DNA of 64,000 nt, taken from Hyphomicrobiales bacterium. Its GTDB lineage: Bacteria; Pseudomonadota; Alphaproteobacteria; Rhizobiales; Xanthobacteraceae. Each line of letters opens with the position of its first letter. The first letter of the stretch is position 1. This document shows positions 48,637 through 58,799 of the stretch, piece by piece. The notes under the pieces were generated by a model. That model saw only the letters and a program-made list of their open reading frames with translations. It made no database searches and had not been told where the DNA came from. The translations under genes were made by a program, and so were the position numbers. The stretch spans positions 372,001 through 436,000 of the forward strand of contig JAFKKG010000009.1 of assembly GCA_017305715.1 (NCBI GenBank), written 5' to 3'.

Positions 48637-50241
48637 ATGGTCTTGAAGGAATCTCACGTTGCAGGCGCGGCCACGGCCGTCAGCGACGTTACGCTCGGCC
48701 AGTTGCTGGAGCAGGCCGCGCGGTCGGCGCCGGACCGGATCGCGCTGATTGCGGGCGTCCCCGATCCCGCCGCGCGCCGGCAGTGGACGTATGCCGAGTT
48801 ATACGCCGAAGCGCAGCGCACCGCGCGCGCCCTGCTCTGCCGTTTCAAGCCGGGCGAGCGGGTCGCGGTCTGGGCCTATAATCTGCCGGAATGGGTGATG
48901 ATGGAGTTCGGCGCGGCGATGGCCGGCATGGTGCTGGTCACCGTCAATCCGGGTTTTCGCGCCAGCGAGGTGGAATATGTGCTGAAGCAGTCCCGCGCCG
49001 CCGGCGTGTTCGTGGTGCCGGCATTTCGCGGCAATCCGATGCTGGAGACGGTGCATCAGGTCGCCGCGCGCTGCCCGGAATTGCGCGAGATCATTTCGTT
49101 TGAGGATTGGGCATCCTTTATCGCCGCCGGTAACGACCAAAACATCACCCTGCCGGACGTCAAGCCGACCGATCCGGTCATGATCCAGTACACGTCGGGC
49201 ACGACAGGGTTTCCAAAAGGCGCCCTGCTGCATCATCGCGGCCTCGCCAACAACGGCGCCGATACCGCCCTGCGGATGGGAATCGAGCCCGGCGACGTCT
49301 TCATCACCACGATGCCGCTGTTTCACACCGGCGGCTGCGTCTGCTGCGTGATCGGCGCGGTGTCGAGCGCGGCAACCCAGGTGCTGATCGAGGCGTTCGA
49401 GCCCGGCCTCGTGCTGGAAATGTTCGCGACCTATCGCGGCAACGCCATGCTCGGCGTTCCCACCATGCTGGTGGCGATGCTGGAACATCCCTCCTTCGCC
49501 ACCACCGATCTGTCGTCGGTCAGGGCGATCTGTTCGGGCGGCTCGACCGTACCGGCCGCGCTGGTGCAGCGGCTCGAAAAACAACTCGGCGCGCCCTTCA
49601 CCATCGTGTTCGGCCAGACCGAATGCTCGCCGGTGGCGGCGATGACCAAGACCACCGATACCATCGAGGACAAGGCGGGCACCATCGGCCTGCCGCTGCC
49701 GAACATGGAGAACAAGATCGTCAATCCCGACACCGGCAAGACCGTGCCGATCGGCGAAATCGGTGAGTTCTGCACGCGTGGCTACCATGTCATGCTCGGT
49801 TATTTCGAAATGCCGGACGCTACCGCCGCGGCGATCGACGCCGATGGCTGGCTGCATACCGGCGACCTCTGCGCGATGGATTCCCGCGGCTACTGCACGG
49901 TCGAGGGCCGGCTCAAGGACATGATCATCCGCGGCGGCGAGAACATCTATCCACGCGAGCTCGAGGAATTGCTGTTCCGCCATCCCAAGATCAGCGAGAT
50001 CGCAGTCGTCGGGCTTCCGCACGAAAAATGGGGCGAGGAAGTCGCCGCCTTCATCCGTCCGGCGCAGGGTGCCGTGATCGACAAGGAGGAGCTGGCGGCC
50101 TACATGCGGGCTTCGCTCGCCCCGCACAAGACGCCAAGGCACTGGTTCGTGGTCGAGGCGTTTCCGCTGACCGGATCGGGCAAGATCCAGAAATTCAAGC
50201 TGCGCGAGAGTTGGGCGAAAGGGGAACTGACGGCGCTGTGA
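48637..50241 (+). CDS. Fatty-acyl-CoA synthetase (AMP-dependent ligase)
   Basis: 534 residues from ATG 48637 after CAGGAGGGGG. ANL-superfamily motifs: the P-loop YTSGTTGFPKGALLHH near 186-201, FGQTECSPVAA near 325, GWLHTGDLCAMDSRGY near 403 and RGGENIYPRELEEL near 431. The catalytic Lys is near the end (TGSGKIQKFKL). It activates a medium- or long-chain carboxylate to acyl-CoA in the cytosol. Related benzoate/cyclohexane-carboxylate ligases are possible. Confidence 0.9.
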   Translation: MVLKESHVAGAATAVSDVTLGQLLEQAARSAPDRIALIAGVPDPAARRQWTYAELYAEAQRTARALLCRFKPGERVAVWAYNLPEWVMMEFGAAMAGMVLVTVNPGFRASEVEYVLKQSRAAGVFVVPAFRGNPMLETVHQVAARCPELREIISFEDWASFIAAGNDQNITLPDVKPTDPVMIQYTSGTTGFPKGALLHHRGLANNGADTALRMGIEPGDVFITTMPLFHTGGCVCCVIGAVSSAATQVLIEAFEPGLVLEMFATYRGNAMLGVPTMLVAMLEHPSFATTDLSSVRAICSGGSTVPAALVQRLEKQLGAPFTIVFGQTECSPVAAMTKTTDTIEDKAGTIGLPLPNMENKIVNPDTGKTVPIGEIGEFCTRGYHVMLGYFEMPDATAAAIDADGWLHTGDLCAMDSRGYCTVEGRLKDMIIRGGENIYPRELEELLFRHPKISEIAVVGLPHEKWGEEVAAFIRPAQGAVIDKEELAAYMRASLAPHKTPRHWFVVEAFPLTGSGKIQKFKLRESWAKGELTAL

Positions 50242-50332
50242 TGCGCGGTCCGCGCCCGAAGCTTGTACCGGGCTGCCGCCGGCGCTAGCTTTTGCAAAAC
50301 CTGAAAGCCCGAACAAAGCCAGGGAGGTCACG

Positions 50333-50713
50333 ATGCGCGCTGCGCCGTTGCTGTTTGGATTGGTTCTGCTCGCGACGCCCGCGCATGCCGCGCCCCGCTC
50401 GGAATATGTGACAATGGTGCTGCAGGCGTTCGCGGCCAAGGTGGAATGTCCCGGCACGGATGTCGTCTATCAGGATCTGGTGCAGAAAGCGCAGGAGATG
50501 CAGCTGCCGGATGGCACCACCGAACAAGTGCGAAAGGCCATCGCCTTCATGCATACCGGCGGAAAAATGGGCGAGCGCGCGGACGACGGGGTGATGCGGG
50601 AAGTCGCCGTCGCGACAAAGACGACCGACCTCGATCAGAAGCGTTTGGGCATGACGACCTGGTGCGAGACCCAGAAGAGCAGGCTCGCCGGCTTCATACG
50701 CGCCAAGAACTAG
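50333..50713 (+). CDS. Small exported protein, 126 residues
   Basis: Residues 1-20 are a signal peptide (LLFGLVLLATPAHA). The mature part has two Cys (VECPGTD near 40, TTWCETQK near 109) that could pair. It is mainly helical and has no family I recognise. AGGGAGG lies 5-8 bases before the ATG. It stands alone 92 bp after the synthetase gene. Confidence 0.68.
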   Translation: MRAAPLLFGLVLLATPAHAAPRSEYVTMVLQAFAAKVECPGTDVVYQDLVQKAQEMQLPDGTTEQVRKAIAFMHTGGKMGERADDGVMREVAVATKTTDLDQKRLGMTTWCETQKSRLAGFIRAKN

Positions 50714-50869
50714 CGCCGAGCTCGCAAGACGTGGGGGTGTCCCGATACGCGCTCGCTCGCCGACACCGCTTGAGCTGGATCAATTCGACAGATCACTTGT
50801 ATTTGTAGACTATTCCAAGCAGCATGAAAACGGCCTATTCTGGTCGCCGACCATCTGCGGGAAAACTAC

Positions 50870-51292
50870 ATGCGAACCCGCGTCAGGAAATTCGCGCACG
50901 TACTGGAGCGCTTTGGCCTTGCGATGGCCGGCGCTGCGAGCGGGCTGTTTGTGGGCGCACTGGTCGGCAGCAGCGTTGCGCAGTTCACCACGCAGGCTTT
51001 CCTGCTTTTCATGATGCTCGGTGGCGCGATAGGATTTTATCTGGGCATCGATACCCCGCAGCGTCCCTTCCACGCCAATTCGGACGGCCATTGGGACGGC
51101 AAGATCGATACGCCGGAATTGCTCAGCGCGGTCGGCACGTTCCTCGCCACCGGATCAGCCTTTGCTTCCGTCGGCGTGATCGTGCTCCGTCACGCGCCGC
51201 ACCTCGCCTGGACCTGGATGATCATGGCAGGCTGGGTCCTGGGCATCACCATGCAGATCATCGCCGGCGCGATTGCACGCTGGCGGGGATGA
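50870..51292 (+). CDS. Hypothetical membrane protein, 140 residues
   Basis: Four hydrophobic helices: ERFGLAMAGAASGLFVGALVG, FLLFMMLGGAIGFYLGI, ELLSAVGTFLATGSAFASVGVIV, WTWMIMAGWVLGITMQIIAGAIA. A polar loop FHANSDGHWDGK near 68-79 separates the pairs. No family recognised. It converges with the CsoR-like gene (12 bp). Confidence 0.68.
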   Translation: MRTRVRKFAHVLERFGLAMAGAASGLFVGALVGSSVAQFTTQAFLLFMMLGGAIGFYLGIDTPQRPFHANSDGHWDGKIDTPELLSAVGTFLATGSAFASVGVIVLRHAPHLAWTWMIMAGWVLGITMQIIAGAIARWRG

Positions 51293-51304
51293 GATGGGTT
51301 CGCC

Positions 51305-51580
51305 CTATCGGTCGGACCGGCCGATGACGGCCATCAACTCCGATATCTTCCGACGCTGATCTGACTTGTCGCCGCTGGCAATCGCGTGCTCGACGCAATG
51401 CGAGACGTGATCCTTCAACACTTCTTCCTCGACGCGCCGGAGCGCGGCGCGAACGGCCGATATCTGCGTCACGATGTCGATGCAGTAGCGGTCCTCGTCC
51501 ACCATCTTCGACAAACCGCGGACCTGGCCCTCGATGCGGCTCAGACGTTTTTGACAGGATGCCTTGATGTCTGTTCTCAT
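51305..51580 (-). CDS. csoR: CsoR-family copper-sensing repressor
   Basis: 91 residues from ATG 51578-51580. All-helical CsoR/RcnR fold: [25 protein letters not shown] near 9-33 and [14 protein letters not shown] near 54-67. The Cu(I) ligand set Cys-x(n)-His-x3-Cys is present (Cys33 in RYCIDI; His and Cys in VSHCVEH), which favours copper over nickel (RcnR) or formaldehyde (FrmR). It is divergent from the copper ATPase with a G/C-box operator between. Copper binding would release DNA and turn the ATPase on. Confidence 0.88.
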   Translation of the reverse strand: MRTDIKASCQKRLSRIEGQVRGLSKMVDEDRYCIDIVTQISAVRAALRRVEEEVLKDHVSHCVEHAIASGDKSDQRRKISELMAVIGRSDR

Positions 51581-51587
51581 GCGGCCT

Positions 51588-51607
51588 ATATACCCCCATA
51601 GGGTATA
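51588..51607. promoter_or_regulatory. CsoR operator TATACCCCC-ATAGGGTATA
   Basis: TATACCC-CCATA-GGGTATA: an inverted repeat with C-run/G-run centre typical of CsoR-type boxes. It begins 7 bp before the csoR ATG and ends 23 bp before the ATPase ATG, so binding can block both promoters. Confidence 0.75.
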
Positions 51608-51630
51608 CATTGCAAGGGACTGCATTGGTG

Positions 51631-54060
51631 ATGAGCCACAACGACAAGAAGCCGGAAAGCAAAGCCAATCCGGACCACGCGATCGCCAAATCCTGTTGCG
51701 GCGGCGGCCATGACCATCACGATCACGGCCACCATGATCACGGGCACCACAGCCATCGCGATCACCACGCCCCTGCCAAAATGCTCGATCCCGTCTGCGG
51801 AATGACGGTCGATCCCGCCACCAGCAAGCATCGCTTCGACCACGGGGGCGAGGCCTTTCACTTCTGCTCGGCGGGCTGCAGAACGAAATTCGCCGCCGAT
51901 CCGAGAAAGTATCTGGAGAAAACCGAGGCAAAGGAGGACGTGCCCGAAGGCACGATCTACACCTGCCCAATGCATCCCGAGATCCGGCAGGTCGGTCCCG
52001 GAAGCTGCCCGATCTGCGGCATGGCGCTGGAGCCGGATGTCGTCAGCCTCGACGCCCCGCCCAATCCTGAACTCGCCGATATGACGCGGCGCTTCTGGAT
52101 CGGCCTTGCGCTGTCCGTGCCGGCGGTGGTGCTCGAAATGGGCGGACATCTCGTCGGCGGACACGGCCTGGTCGATCCGACGCTGTCGAACTGGATTCAA
52201 CTGGTGTTCGCAACACCCGTGGTGATCTGGGCCGGCTGGCCCTTTTTCGTGCGCGGCTGGCAATCGCTGCTGACGCGCCATCTCAACATGTTCACGCTGA
52301 TCGCGATCGGTACCGGCGTCGCCTATCTCTACAGCCTGGTCGGCACCATCGCGCCCGGCGCTTTTCCGGCTAATTTCCGCGGCCACGGCGGTGCGGTCGC
52401 GGTCTATTTCGAATCCGCGGCCGTCATCACCGTTCTCGTATTGCTCGGCCAGGTGCTGGAACTGCGCGCCCGCGAGGCGACGTCCGGCGCCATCAAGGCG
52501 CTGCTGCAACTGGCGCCGAAGACCGCGCGGCGAGTTGGTGACGACGGCGCCGACCATGAAGTCGAGATCGACAGTCTCACGGTCGGCGACAGACTGCGCG
52601 TCCGCCCCGGCGAGAAAGTGCCGGTCGACGGTGTCATTCTCGAAGGCCGTTCGTCGCTCGATGAATCCCTGGTGACCGGTGAATCCATGCCGGTGACCAA
52701 GGAAGCCGGCGCCAAGGTGATCGCGGGCACGCTGAACCAGTCCGGCGGTTTCGTGATGCGCGCGGAAAAGGTCGGCCGCGACACGCTGTTGTCCCAGATC
52801 GTCCAGATGGTCGCGGACGCGCAGCGCTCGCGTGCGCCGATCCAGCGGCTGGCCGATCAGGTCGCCGGCTGGTTCGTTCCCGCCGTCATCGCGGTCGCGC
52901 TGATCGCCTTCGGCGTGTGGTCGTATGTCGGGCCGGAGCCGCGCATGGCCTTTGGCCTGGTTGCCGCCGTGAGCGTGCTGATCATCGCCTGTCCCTGCGC
53001 GCTCGGCCTGGCGACGCCGATGTCGATCATGGTCGGCGTCGGGCGCGGCGCGCAGGCCGGCGTGCTGATCAAGAATGCTGATGCCCTGGAGCGGATAGAA
53101 AGGGTCGATACGCTGGTGGTCGACAAAACAGGCACGCTCACCGAGGGCAAGCCAAAGGTTACGGCCATCATTGCCGCAGCGGGATTCGACGGAAACGAAA
53201 TCCTGCGGCTCGCCGCCAGCGTGGAGCTGGCAAGCGAACATCCCCTCGCCGACGCCATCGTGCGATCGGCGAAAGAACGCATGCTTGAATTGGGCAAGGT
53301 CGAGGAATTCGACTTCCCGACCGGCAAGGGCGCGAGCGGCAAGGTCGACGGCAAATTCGTTCTGCTCGGCAATTCCAGATTCATGACATCGCTTGGCGTC
53401 GATACAGGTCCGCTGGATTCCGATGCCGAGCGCATGCGCGCCGATGGCGCCACCGTCATCAACATCGCAATTGACGGCAAACCGGCCGGGCTGTTCGCCA
53501 TCGCCGATCCGGTCAAGGCGTCCACGCCGGCGGCGCTGAAGGCGCTGGCCGAGGAAGGCGTCAAGGTCATCATGCTGACCGGCGACAACAAGACCACGGC
53601 CAATGCCGTCGCGCGGCAACTCGGAATCTCCGACGTCGAGGCTGACGTGCTTCCGGATCAAAAGAGCGCCGTCGTCGACAGGCTGCAGAAGGCCGGTCGG
53701 ATCGTCGCCATGGCCGGGGATGGCGTGAACGACGCGCCGGCGCTGGCGGCGGCCGAGGTCGGCATCGCCATGGGAACCGGCACCGACGTGGCGATGGAAA
53801 GCGCCGGGATCACGCTTCTGAAGGGCGATCTCGGCGGCATCGTGCGCGCGCGAAAACTGTCGCAGGCTACCATGCGCAACATCCGGCAGAACCTGTTCTT
53901 CGCGTTCATCTACAATGCCGCCGGTGTCCCGATCGCCGCGGGTATCCTCTATCCCACTTTCGGTATTCTGCTCTCGCCGATCATCGCCGCGGCGGCGATG
54001 GCACTGTCGTCGGTCAGCGTCGTCGGGAACGCGCTGCGGCTCCGCGTCACGCGCCTGTGA
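51631..54060 (+). CDS. copA: Copper-exporting P1B-type ATPase
   Basis: 809 residues from ATG 51631 (TTG codons at 51610 and 51625 are alternatives; AAGGGA precedes the latter). Domains in order: a His-rich tail ([15 protein letters not shown]), a YHS domain ([10 protein letters not shown] ... [12 protein letters not shown]), a metal-binding CPMHPEI...CPICGM domain, then eight TM helices. CPC motif in [11 protein letters not shown] near 461, DKTGTLTEG near 497, SEHPLADAI near 538, GDGVNDAPA near 703. TM7/TM8 have FIYNAAGVP and MALSSVSVV, the CopA-type Cu(I) ligands. It exports Cu(I) to the periplasm under CsoR control. Confidence 0.92.
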   Translation: MSHNDKKPESKANPDHAIAKSCCGGGHDHHDHGHHDHGHHSHRDHHAPAKMLDPVCGMTVDPATSKHRFDHGGEAFHFCSAGCRTKFAADPRKYLEKTEAKEDVPEGTIYTCPMHPEIRQVGPGSCPICGMALEPDVVSLDAPPNPELADMTRRFWIGLALSVPAVVLEMGGHLVGGHGLVDPTLSNWIQLVFATPVVIWAGWPFFVRGWQSLLTRHLNMFTLIAIGTGVAYLYSLVGTIAPGAFPANFRGHGGAVAVYFESAAVITVLVLLGQVLELRAREATSGAIKALLQLAPKTARRVGDDGADHEVEIDSLTVGDRLRVRPGEKVPVDGVILEGRSSLDESLVTGESMPVTKEAGAKVIAGTLNQSGGFVMRAEKVGRDTLLSQIVQMVADAQRSRAPIQRLADQVAGWFVPAVIAVALIAFGVWSYVGPEPRMAFGLVAAVSVLIIACPCALGLATPMSIMVGVGRGAQAGVLIKNADALERIERVDTLVVDKTGTLTEGKPKVTAIIAAAGFDGNEILRLAASVELASEHPLADAIVRSAKERMLELGKVEEFDFPTGKGASGKVDGKFVLLGNSRFMTSLGVDTGPLDSDAERMRADGATVINIAIDGKPAGLFAIADPVKASTPAALKALAEEGVKVIMLTGDNKTTANAVARQLGISDVEADVLPDQKSAVVDRLQKAGRIVAMAGDGVNDAPALAAAEVGIAMGTGTDVAMESAGITLLKGDLGGIVRARKLSQATMRNIRQNLFFAFIYNAAGVPIAAGILYPTFGILLSPIIAAAAMALSSVSVVGNALRLRVTRL

Positions 54061-54176
54061 TCGGGCGGGCGCGATTTGGAGATCATTAATCACATCTGCC
54101 GGCGCGAAAGGTCCGTTCAAAAAAATTCCACAATGTCCGCTACGAAAAGAACTCCACTTCGAAAAGGAGGACTTTC

Positions 54177-54413
54177 ATGCGGTTGGGACAGGCGACCTTT
54201 GTGGCAACGATAGCCGCCCTGCTCGCGGCGGCGGTGCCCGGACTTGCCAAGAACGCTGAAACGCCGAAGACCAGTGAGCAGCCGGCTGCGGCATCCTGCC
54301 GTTCCTACCAGCAGGCCGCTGATAAATCGTGGATCGAACTTCCGTGCCAGGAGATCGGCGCCACCCCCTCGCACAAATCGTCGGCGCGAAAACCGGATAG
54401 CGAGGTCCGCTGA
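54177..54413 (+). CDS. Small exported protein, 78 residues
   Basis: AAAAGGAGGA lies 6 bases before the ATG. Residues 1-24 are a signal peptide (LLAAAVPGLA). The mature part has two Cys (ASCRSYQQ and LPCQEIG) and a basic tail. Similar unnamed proteins are common in Bradyrhizobium. It sits 116 bp after copA; co-regulation with copper is possible but not shown. Confidence 0.65.
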   Translation: MRLGQATFVATIAALLAAAVPGLAKNAETPKTSEQPAAASCRSYQQAADKSWIELPCQEIGATPSHKSSARKPDSEVR

Positions 54414-54551
54414 GGGAACGCCGGTGGCTTCGTCCTTTGCGCGGGGATGAGGTTGTCCCGCCGCGCCGCCCGTAGCGTAAACTTCAGATTAATGCACACC
54501 ACTTAGGATAGAGGACGGCACTTCCCTTCCATCCTGAATGGCTCGCACCCC

Positions 54552-56633
54552 ATGAAAATCGGCACCCTCCTGACCGCCGCCATCGTCTCGCTGTCCGCCG
54601 TCGGCGGTGGCCTTGCCGTGTATGTGGCGGTCGCGAAATACCAGACCATGGACAGGGTTTCGGTCGCGCAGAGCCGGTTGGCGGTGGTCCGGGCCGTCGG
54701 CGAAATCCCGCGCTACATGAATCCCGAACGGGGTTTTGCCACCAACATCCTGTACGGGCCGGCCGTGGTCGCCCCGACGATGCGATCGGAACTGGTCGAG
54801 AAGTACCGCAAGCAGACCGACGGTGCGCGCGAGCGGATGAACGCGATCCGTAGCGACCTTTCCGCGCTCGACGATGGCATGGCCGTCGGCAGCGGCATTG
54901 ACGCATTGAACGTGAAATTCGTCGCCCTGCGCGAGGCCATGGACAAGGCCATCGACGGCCCCGCCGATGCGCGCAAGGAGGCCGCCCGGAAGATCGTCGC
55001 CGACAATGCCGTGTTCAACACGGCGGTGACCGCCCTGCTCGACGAGCAGGTACGCCGGATGGCGCAGCTTGATGGCGACGCCTACCGGCAGGCCAGCTAC
55101 GCCAACATCGCCTGGATGCTGCGCGACGTCGGCGGCCTCAACGCCAGCCTGCACAAGAATCTCGTCGGTTCCAACCGCGCGGCGACCGACGCCGAGAAGA
55201 TGGAGCTAAGCCGTTCCCAGGGCCGTACCGACCAGATCCTCGTCTCGTTGCAGCAACTCCGCGGCAATCCCGCGACACCGGCCAATGTGTCGGCGGCGCT
55301 CGACAAGATGAACGAAGCCTATGTCGAACGCTTCGGCAAGGAGCTGAAGATGGTGAGGGATGGCGCCATCAGCGGCAAATACGAGCATAATGTCGACACC
55401 TATTACGCGGAATCGCAGCTCGGCCTCGCCGCCGTGATCGCGGTGCGCGATGCCTTTTACGAGAATGCCGAGCAGATCCTGGCTGCCGCCTATTCCTCGG
55501 CGCGTTTCAGTTTCATGATGGCGCTTGCGGGCCTGATCGCCGTCGTCGGCGCCAGCGCCGGCATGATCCTGATGGTCCGCCGCCGCGTCTGCAGGCCGAT
55601 CGTCGATCTCACCGCGTCCATGACGCGGCTCGCCAGCGGCAACGTCTCCGACGTGATTGTTGGCGCCGAACGGGGCGACGAGATCGGCGCGATGGCGGCG
55701 GCCGTGGGCGTCTTCAAGGACAACATGATCGCGGCCGAACGGCTGTCGGCTGAAAAAGCCGCCGAGAACGACGTCAAGATGCGGCGTGTTCAGGTGCTTG
55801 ACGAACTCACCCGGGCGTTCGAGGCCAAGGTCAGCGAGCTCGTCGGCGGGTTGTCGTCGGCCTCGTCGGTGATGGAAAACACGGCGCGCTCGATGTCTTC
55901 GACCGCGGAAGCCACCAACCGTCAGGCCGGTATCGTGGCCGCCGCCTCCGAGCAGACTTCGAGCAACGTCCAGACCGTTGCCAGCGCCACGGAAGAGCTC
56001 ACCTCCTCGATTTCGGAGATCGGCCGCCAGGTCGCGCAATCCACCGAGATCGCCGCCCGCGCCGTCGACAATGCCCGCCGCACCGGCGACACCGCGCGCG
56101 CGCTGGCCGAAGGCGCGCAGAAGATCGGCGACGTCGTGACGCTGATCCAGACCATCGCGGCCCAAACCAACCTCCTGGCGCTCAACGCCACCATCGAGGC
56201 GGCGCGCGCCGGCGAAGCCGGCCGCGGCTTTGCGGTCGTCGCCTCCGAAGTCAAATCGCTGGCCGGCCAGACTGCGAAGGCGACCACCGAGATCTCTGAG
56301 CAGATCGCCGCCATTCAGGCCGCCAGTGACGAGACCGTGACCGCCATTCAGAACGTCGCCAACGTCATTGCCGAGATCGACCAGATCGGCACGGCGATTG
56401 CCGCCGCCATCGAGGAACAGGGGTCGGCGACCAAGGAAATCTCCCGCAGCGTCCAGGAAGCCGCGCGCGGCACCCAGGAAGTCAACTCCAACATCTCCGG
56501 CGTGCAGCGGGCCGCCGACGAGACCGGTTCGGCCGCCACCCAGGTGCTGGGCGCGGCCGAGCAATTGTCGTCGCAGTCCAAGGACCTCGCCGGCCAGGTC
56601 AATCGCTTCCTCAGCGAGGTTCGGGCCGCGTAA
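54552..56633 (+). CDS. Methyl-accepting chemotaxis protein
   Basis: 693 residues. TM1 (3-27), a large periplasmic sensor of about 290 residues, TM2 near 318-342, and a HAMP domain ([15 protein letters not shown] and on). The cytoplasmic signalling tip [37 protein letters not shown] is at about 535-572, with heptad coiled coils on both sides. No C-terminal CheR-tether pentapeptide is seen (it ends FLSEVRAA). The sensor type is not one I can name, so the ligand is unknown. No che genes are in the window. Confidence 0.92.
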   Translation: MKIGTLLTAAIVSLSAVGGGLAVYVAVAKYQTMDRVSVAQSRLAVVRAVGEIPRYMNPERGFATNILYGPAVVAPTMRSELVEKYRKQTDGARERMNAIRSDLSALDDGMAVGSGIDALNVKFVALREAMDKAIDGPADARKEAARKIVADNAVFNTAVTALLDEQVRRMAQLDGDAYRQASYANIAWMLRDVGGLNASLHKNLVGSNRAATDAEKMELSRSQGRTDQILVSLQQLRGNPATPANVSAALDKMNEAYVERFGKELKMVRDGAISGKYEHNVDTYYAESQLGLAAVIAVRDAFYENAEQILAAAYSSARFSFMMALAGLIAVVGASAGMILMVRRRVCRPIVDLTASMTRLASGNVSDVIVGAERGDEIGAMAAAVGVFKDNMIAAERLSAEKAAENDVKMRRVQVLDELTRAFEAKVSELVGGLSSASSVMENTARSMSSTAEATNRQAGIVAAASEQTSSNVQTVASATEELTSSISEIGRQVAQSTEIAARAVDNARRTGDTARALAEGAQKIGDVVTLIQTIAAQTNLLALNATIEAARAGEAGRGFAVVASEVKSLAGQTAKATTEISEQIAAIQAASDETVTAIQNVANVIAEIDQIGTAIAAAIEEQGSATKEISRSVQEAARGTQEVNSNISGVQRAADETGSAATQVLGAAEQLSSQSKDLAGQVNRFLSEVRAA

Positions 56634-56751
56634 TCAGGCGGCTGCGGCCGGCGCATGCTTGCCGGTCTGAACGGCCTCACACGGCCGTCGTCCTCCTGTG
56701 GTAGACGATGGTCACGGCACCGGGCCGCCAACTTCAGAACGAGCCGTCGTC

Positions 56752-57381
56752 ATGGATCAACTCGCGCCGCCGCGCCCAAAACTTGCCGAAACCGTCGTTG
56801 AACCCACCGTCAAATTGCGCGAAGTCAGCATCGGCGCCTGCTGCGAGGTGCTCGGCGATACCGCGATCGAATATGCCGAACTCGGCGACTATTCCTATCT
56901 CGGTCCGGGCTGCATGGTCGCGGATGCCAGGATCGGAAGATTCTGCGCGATCGCGGCGCAGGTGCGCATCGGCGCGCCGAACCATCCGCTCGACCGCCCG
57001 TCGCAGCATCGCTTCACCTATTGTCCCGAGTACTACTCGGCCGGCGCGCAGCGCGATCACACCTTTTTCCGGGACCGGCGGGCCGATCGCGTCGTGATCG
57101 GCAATGATGTCTGGATCGGTCACGCCGTCATCGTGGTGCCGGGCGTCACGGTGGGCGACGGCGCCGTGCTGGCGGCCGGCGCCGTGGTTACCCGCGACGT
57201 GGCGCCCTACACCATCGTCGGCGGCGTGCCGGCAAAACGGATCAGGGAGCGCTTCAGCCGCGATATCGCCGCGCAGCTTGCCAGGATTGCGTGGTGGAAT
57301 TGGCCTGCGGAAACCATCTTCCAGCGCCTTCCGGAATTCCAGTCCGGCGACGTCGCGGCATTTTGCGCGCGGTGGGGCTAA
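56752..57381 (+). CDS. Hexapeptide-repeat acyltransferase (phosphonate-locus type)
   Basis: 209 residues from ATG 56752. A left-handed beta-helix of hexapeptide repeats ([27 protein letters not shown], then [31 protein letters not shown]) with loop [21 protein letters not shown] near 76-97. This pattern matches the acetyltransferase-like proteins found in phosphonate (phn) operons. No phn gene is present here. A general xenobiotic-type acetyltransferase is the alternative. Its TAA stop overlaps the stop of the convergent cupin gene. Confidence 0.8.
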   Translation: MDQLAPPRPKLAETVVEPTVKLREVSIGACCEVLGDTAIEYAELGDYSYLGPGCMVADARIGRFCAIAAQVRIGAPNHPLDRPSQHRFTYCPEYYSAGAQRDHTFFRDRRADRVVIGNDVWIGHAVIVVPGVTVGDGAVLAAGAVVTRDVAPYTIVGGVPAKRIRERFSRDIAAQLARIAWWNWPAETIFQRLPEFQSGDVAAFCARWG

Positions 57382-57761
57382 TAAAAAAACGATGTCTCAA
57401 GCAACAAGCATCCTTCCGGACCGGCCTTGAAGGGCCCGTGTTTGGCGTGAGGCGGACGGCAGGCGAAGGCCGGCGCGTGGAACGCCTCGAAGCGATGGGG
57501 CGGCTCCTGCGAGGCCACGAGGAGCGTTCCCTGGATAACCACGACCTCCTCGTAAAATTCGTGCTCGCGCACGGCATCGATCTCGGCATTGGGCGCCCAG
57601 CGCGCGAGGCGATTGAGATGCCCCTTGCCGGCGGCTTCATCGAGCGATCCGGCCAGCGTCTTGGCTTCGATACCGGGCGCGATGGTTTCCCAGCCTGACG
57701 AAAGATCGATGTTGAAGAACTCCCGGTGTTCCTTTCCGGTCCTCGGGTCGCGCTGATCCAT
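57378..57761 (-). CDS. Cupin-like small protein, 127 residues
   Basis: ATG 57759-57761 with AGGA 7 bases upstream; an ATG two codons earlier is also possible. A cupin barrel seems likely: [21 protein letters not shown] near 66-86 and [28 protein letters not shown] near 99-126. It resembles DUF4437-type cupins. The gene overlaps the convergent acyltransferase stop by 4 bases. Function unknown. Confidence 0.72.
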   Translation of the reverse strand: MDQRDPRTGKEHREFFNIDLSSGWETIAPGIEAKTLAGSLDEAAGKGHLNRLARWAPNAEIDAVREHEFYEEVVVIQGTLLVASQEPPHRFEAFHAPAFACRPPHAKHGPFKAGPEGCLLLETSFFY

Positions 57762-57833
57762 GGTCATGTCCTGTGTTGCAAATCCAACCGTCGAACCCAA
57801 CATAGCGCACCAGTTCCTGTCAGGCTGCAAGCG

Positions 57834-58709
57834 CTAGTCCCGTTTAAAGCGATAGTCGAAGCGATTGCCGTCCGTTGTGATCAGGCCAACCGTCGGATTC
57901 GGGAAATGGACCGGCAGGATCAGCGTATCGGTGCCGGCGACGGAGGCAAAGAACGTCCGCCGCGATACCGCGGACTGCTTCGGATCCCAGTCGACGCCGG
58001 GCGACCAATCAGGCTCCCGGCACTGAATCGCATGGTGCATGAGGTCGCCGGCCACCACCGCGCGCTGCCCTTTCGAAAAGATATTGACGCAGCAATGGCA
58101 GGGCGAATGCCCAGGGGTCGGCGTCAGCGTGACGGTATCATCGAGCGCATAATCGTCGTCGACCAGCAGCGCCTGACCCGCTTCGACGACCGGCAGACAA
58201 TTGTCGCGAAATGTCTTGCCCGGCCGCTCTCCGCCCTTGGCGTATTCGGCTTCCCACACCGCATATTCTTTTTTGTGGAATATGTATTTTGCGTTGGGGA
58301 ATGTCGGCACCCAGCGCCCGTCGCGCAGAGTGGTGTTCCAGCCGGTGTGGTCGATGTGCAAATGGGTGCAGAATACGTAGTCCACTTGCTCGAAGCCGAC
58401 GCCGAGCGCGAACAATTCGTTGCGCCAGCGCTCCTTGCCCGGGAAATCGAACGGCGGCGGATGGCCCTTGTCCTCGCCCGTGCAGGTATCGACCAGGATG
58501 GTGTGGCGCGGCGTGCGGACCACGAATGTCTGGTAGGTGATGAACATCTTGCCGGATGCCGCATCGAAGAATTCCGGCTCCATCGTTGGCAGATGTCGCT
58601 TGAAAACCGTGTCATCATAGGCCGGAAAGAAATCCTGCGGCCGCCGCCACGGACCCTCGCGCTCGATGACGGCATCGATGGTGATGTCGCCGATTCTCAG
58701 CTGCTTCAT
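57834..58709 (-). CDS. Metallo-beta-lactamase-fold hydrolase
   Basis: 291 residues. The metal motif HLHIDHTGW near 117-125, then HKKEYAVWEAE, PTPGHSPCH near 198-206 with a third His, and VAGDLMHH near 221 with the bridging Asp. It resembles quorum-quenching lactonase-like or PNGase-type MBL proteins (N-terminal RIGDITIDAVIERE); no signal peptide. It is 72 bp upstream of the cupin gene on the same strand and possibly co-transcribed with it. Confidence 0.87.
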   Translation of the reverse strand: MKQLRIGDITIDAVIEREGPWRRPQDFFPAYDDTVFKRHLPTMEPEFFDAASGKMFITYQTFVVRTPRHTILVDTCTGEDKGHPPPFDFPGKERWRNELFALGVGFEQVDYVFCTHLHIDHTGWNTTLRDGRWVPTFPNAKYIFHKKEYAVWEAEYAKGGERPGKTFRDNCLPVVEAGQALLVDDDYALDDTVTLTPTPGHSPCHCCVNIFSKGQRAVVAGDLMHHAIQCREPDWSPGVDWDPKQSAVSRRTFFASVAGTDTLILPVHFPNPTVGLITTDGNRFDYRFKRD

Positions 58710-58799
58710 CGCTTCTCCCCGATCTTCTCGGTGAGCGTATCGGGCGGATCGGCAAGCTTCAAGCAGTGGTCGGCGCGAGGACCCATGCGGTTTCGCGCT

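Noticed and set aside
51586-54120. An 844-codon minus-strand frame
   Set aside because: Antisense of the copper ATPase, whose P-type motifs are complete on the plus strand.
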